Source: Flavobacterium sp.
GTDB taxonomy: Bacteria; Bacteroidota; Bacteroidia; Flavobacteriales; Flavobacteriaceae
Direction of reading: 5' to 3'
NCBI GenBank assembly: GCA_030152225.1
Contig: JASLHL010000234.1
Coordinates: forward strand, 1-14,713
DNA: 14,713 bases
Position 1 is the first letter of the stretch. Every line of letters begins with the position of its first letter. The position numbers were made by a program, and so were the translations under genes. This document shows positions 13,998 to 14,713 of this stretch, piece by piece. Under the pieces are notes generated by a model. It was not told the DNA's origin. It worked only from the letters and a program-made list of their open reading frames with translations, and did not search any database.

Positions 13998-14713
13998 ATG
14001 AAGAAAATTACCATGTTGTTCTTCTTCCTACTAAGTATCTTTTTTACTTACGGACAAGAAGTGACAATTGGCACCGGTACAGAGATGGAAAGACGACCGT
14101 TAAGTAGTCATTATGGCTACTCGCGATCAGCTACTCTTTACACTGCTACAGAAATTGGTCAAACTGGATTCATCAATACGCTAGCTTGGGATATTGGTGC
14201 GATTAAAGGAGCAAGACCTGTGAAAATATATTTAAAGGAAGTCGCATCAACGACTATTTCTACAGGTTTATGGGAGACTTTTACTGAGGGAGCTACTTTA
14301 GTTTTTGATAGAATGTTTACACCTAGTGTAATTGGTTTTAATACATTAAATTTCGATACGTCGTTCAATTATGGTGGAGGAACCAATAATTTATTGGTAT
14401 TAGTGGAAACCAATTTTGGAAGTGGCGGTAATAGCGATGGTTTTGATGGATTAATGATCAAAGCATCGACAGCGACCAATATGCATTTTGGTGTAGAAAG
14501 AGATAATGAACTACCGGTTGCTAATTTAACAGCCATATCAACTAGACCCAATTTAAAAATAACTTTTGGTACAGAAATTATGTGCCCTATGGCTCTTCCA
14601 ACTATTCTTAGAACCACTGCAACAGCGTTAACATTTAACGTAACAGAGCGAGCGACAACGCAATCGATTTACTATGAAGTTAGAACAGAAGGAGCAGCAG
14701 GTTCTGGTGCTAC
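13998..14713 (+). CDS. Secreted surface protein, N-terminal part (runs off right edge)
   Basis: Open frame from ATG to the window end, 238 codons and two extra bases, with no stop. Residues 1-19 (MKKITMLFFFLLSIFFTYG) are a signal peptide, with QE following the likely cut. The next 170 residues form a beta-rich domain with GTGTEMERRPLSSHYGYSRS, LYTATEIGQTGFINTLAWD, KIYLKE and NNLLVLVETNFG. I recognise this pattern from large Bacteroidota cell-surface proteins exported by the type IX system. From about residue 197 (CPMALPTILRTTATALTFNV) a fibronectin type III-like domain seems to start. A C-terminal sorting domain would be expected beyond the edge. Exact function is unknown; an adhesin or peptidase-associated role cannot be decided from this fragment. 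Confidence 0.8.
   Translation, partial: MKKITMLFFFLLSIFFTYGQEVTIGTGTEMERRPLSSHYGYSRSATLYTATEIGQTGFINTLAWDIGAIKGARPVKIYLKEVASTTISTGLWETFTEGATLVFDRMFTPSVIGFNTLNFDTSFNYGGGTNNLLVLVETNFGSGGNSDGFDGLMIKASTATNMHFGVERDNELPVANLTAISTRPNLKITFGTEIMCPMALPTILRTTATALTFNVTERATTQSIYYEVRTEGAAGSGA

Overview
The window looks like chromosome of a Flavobacteriaceae member (Bacteroidota). DNA is AT-rich, starts lack purine-rich Shine-Dalgarno sequences, and several genes are preceded by the phylum's TAnnTTTG -7 promoter element. Families largely confined to this group (DUF2480, DUF3078, a type IX-type secreted protein) are present. The genus is not certain; a Flavobacterium- or Myroides-like organism is my inference.

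Left arm (1-5832, all minus strand): nrdB followed by nrdA, which runs off the left edge, encode an aerobic ribonucleotide reductase without an ATP-cone at the N-terminus of either subunit. The metal ligand pattern fits the class Id (dimanganese) enzyme known from Flavobacterium johnsoniae. To the right is a compact heme-use operon, hmuT-hmuU-hmuV-hmuS: lipoprotein heme-binding protein, permease, ATPase and cytoplasmic heme-handling protein. It has a good promoter in front and a hairpin terminator behind.

Middle (5833-7664): a secreted LoiP-like M48 metalloprotease is divergent from hmuT. It is followed by about 750 bp without a convincing gene but rich in structure: a terminator for the protease, an element with arms of 11-bp phased units around a G5/C5 hairpin, an orphan terminator, a 15-bp repeat present twice 380 bp apart, and a 12-bp perfect inverted repeat.

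Right of this (7665-11086, plus strand): sufS, sufE, a DUF59/MIP18 Fe-S assembly gene and DUF2480 form a tight iron-sulfur cluster operon without sufBCD. A DUF3078 outer-membrane beta-barrel gene with its own near-consensus promoter follows. A 15-bp-stem bidirectional terminator separates it from asnA.

Right end (11137-14713): asnA (ammonia-dependent asparagine synthetase, minus) lies downstream of hflX (GTPase, minus). Between them is the most interesting feature of the window: a 31-codon ORF with five asparagine codons, four of them in codons 8-16. An intrinsic terminator follows it and ends only 29 nt before the asnA start codon. This is the layout of ribosome-mediated transcription attenuation of asparagine synthesis. 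A divergent, right-truncated secreted protein gene closes the window.
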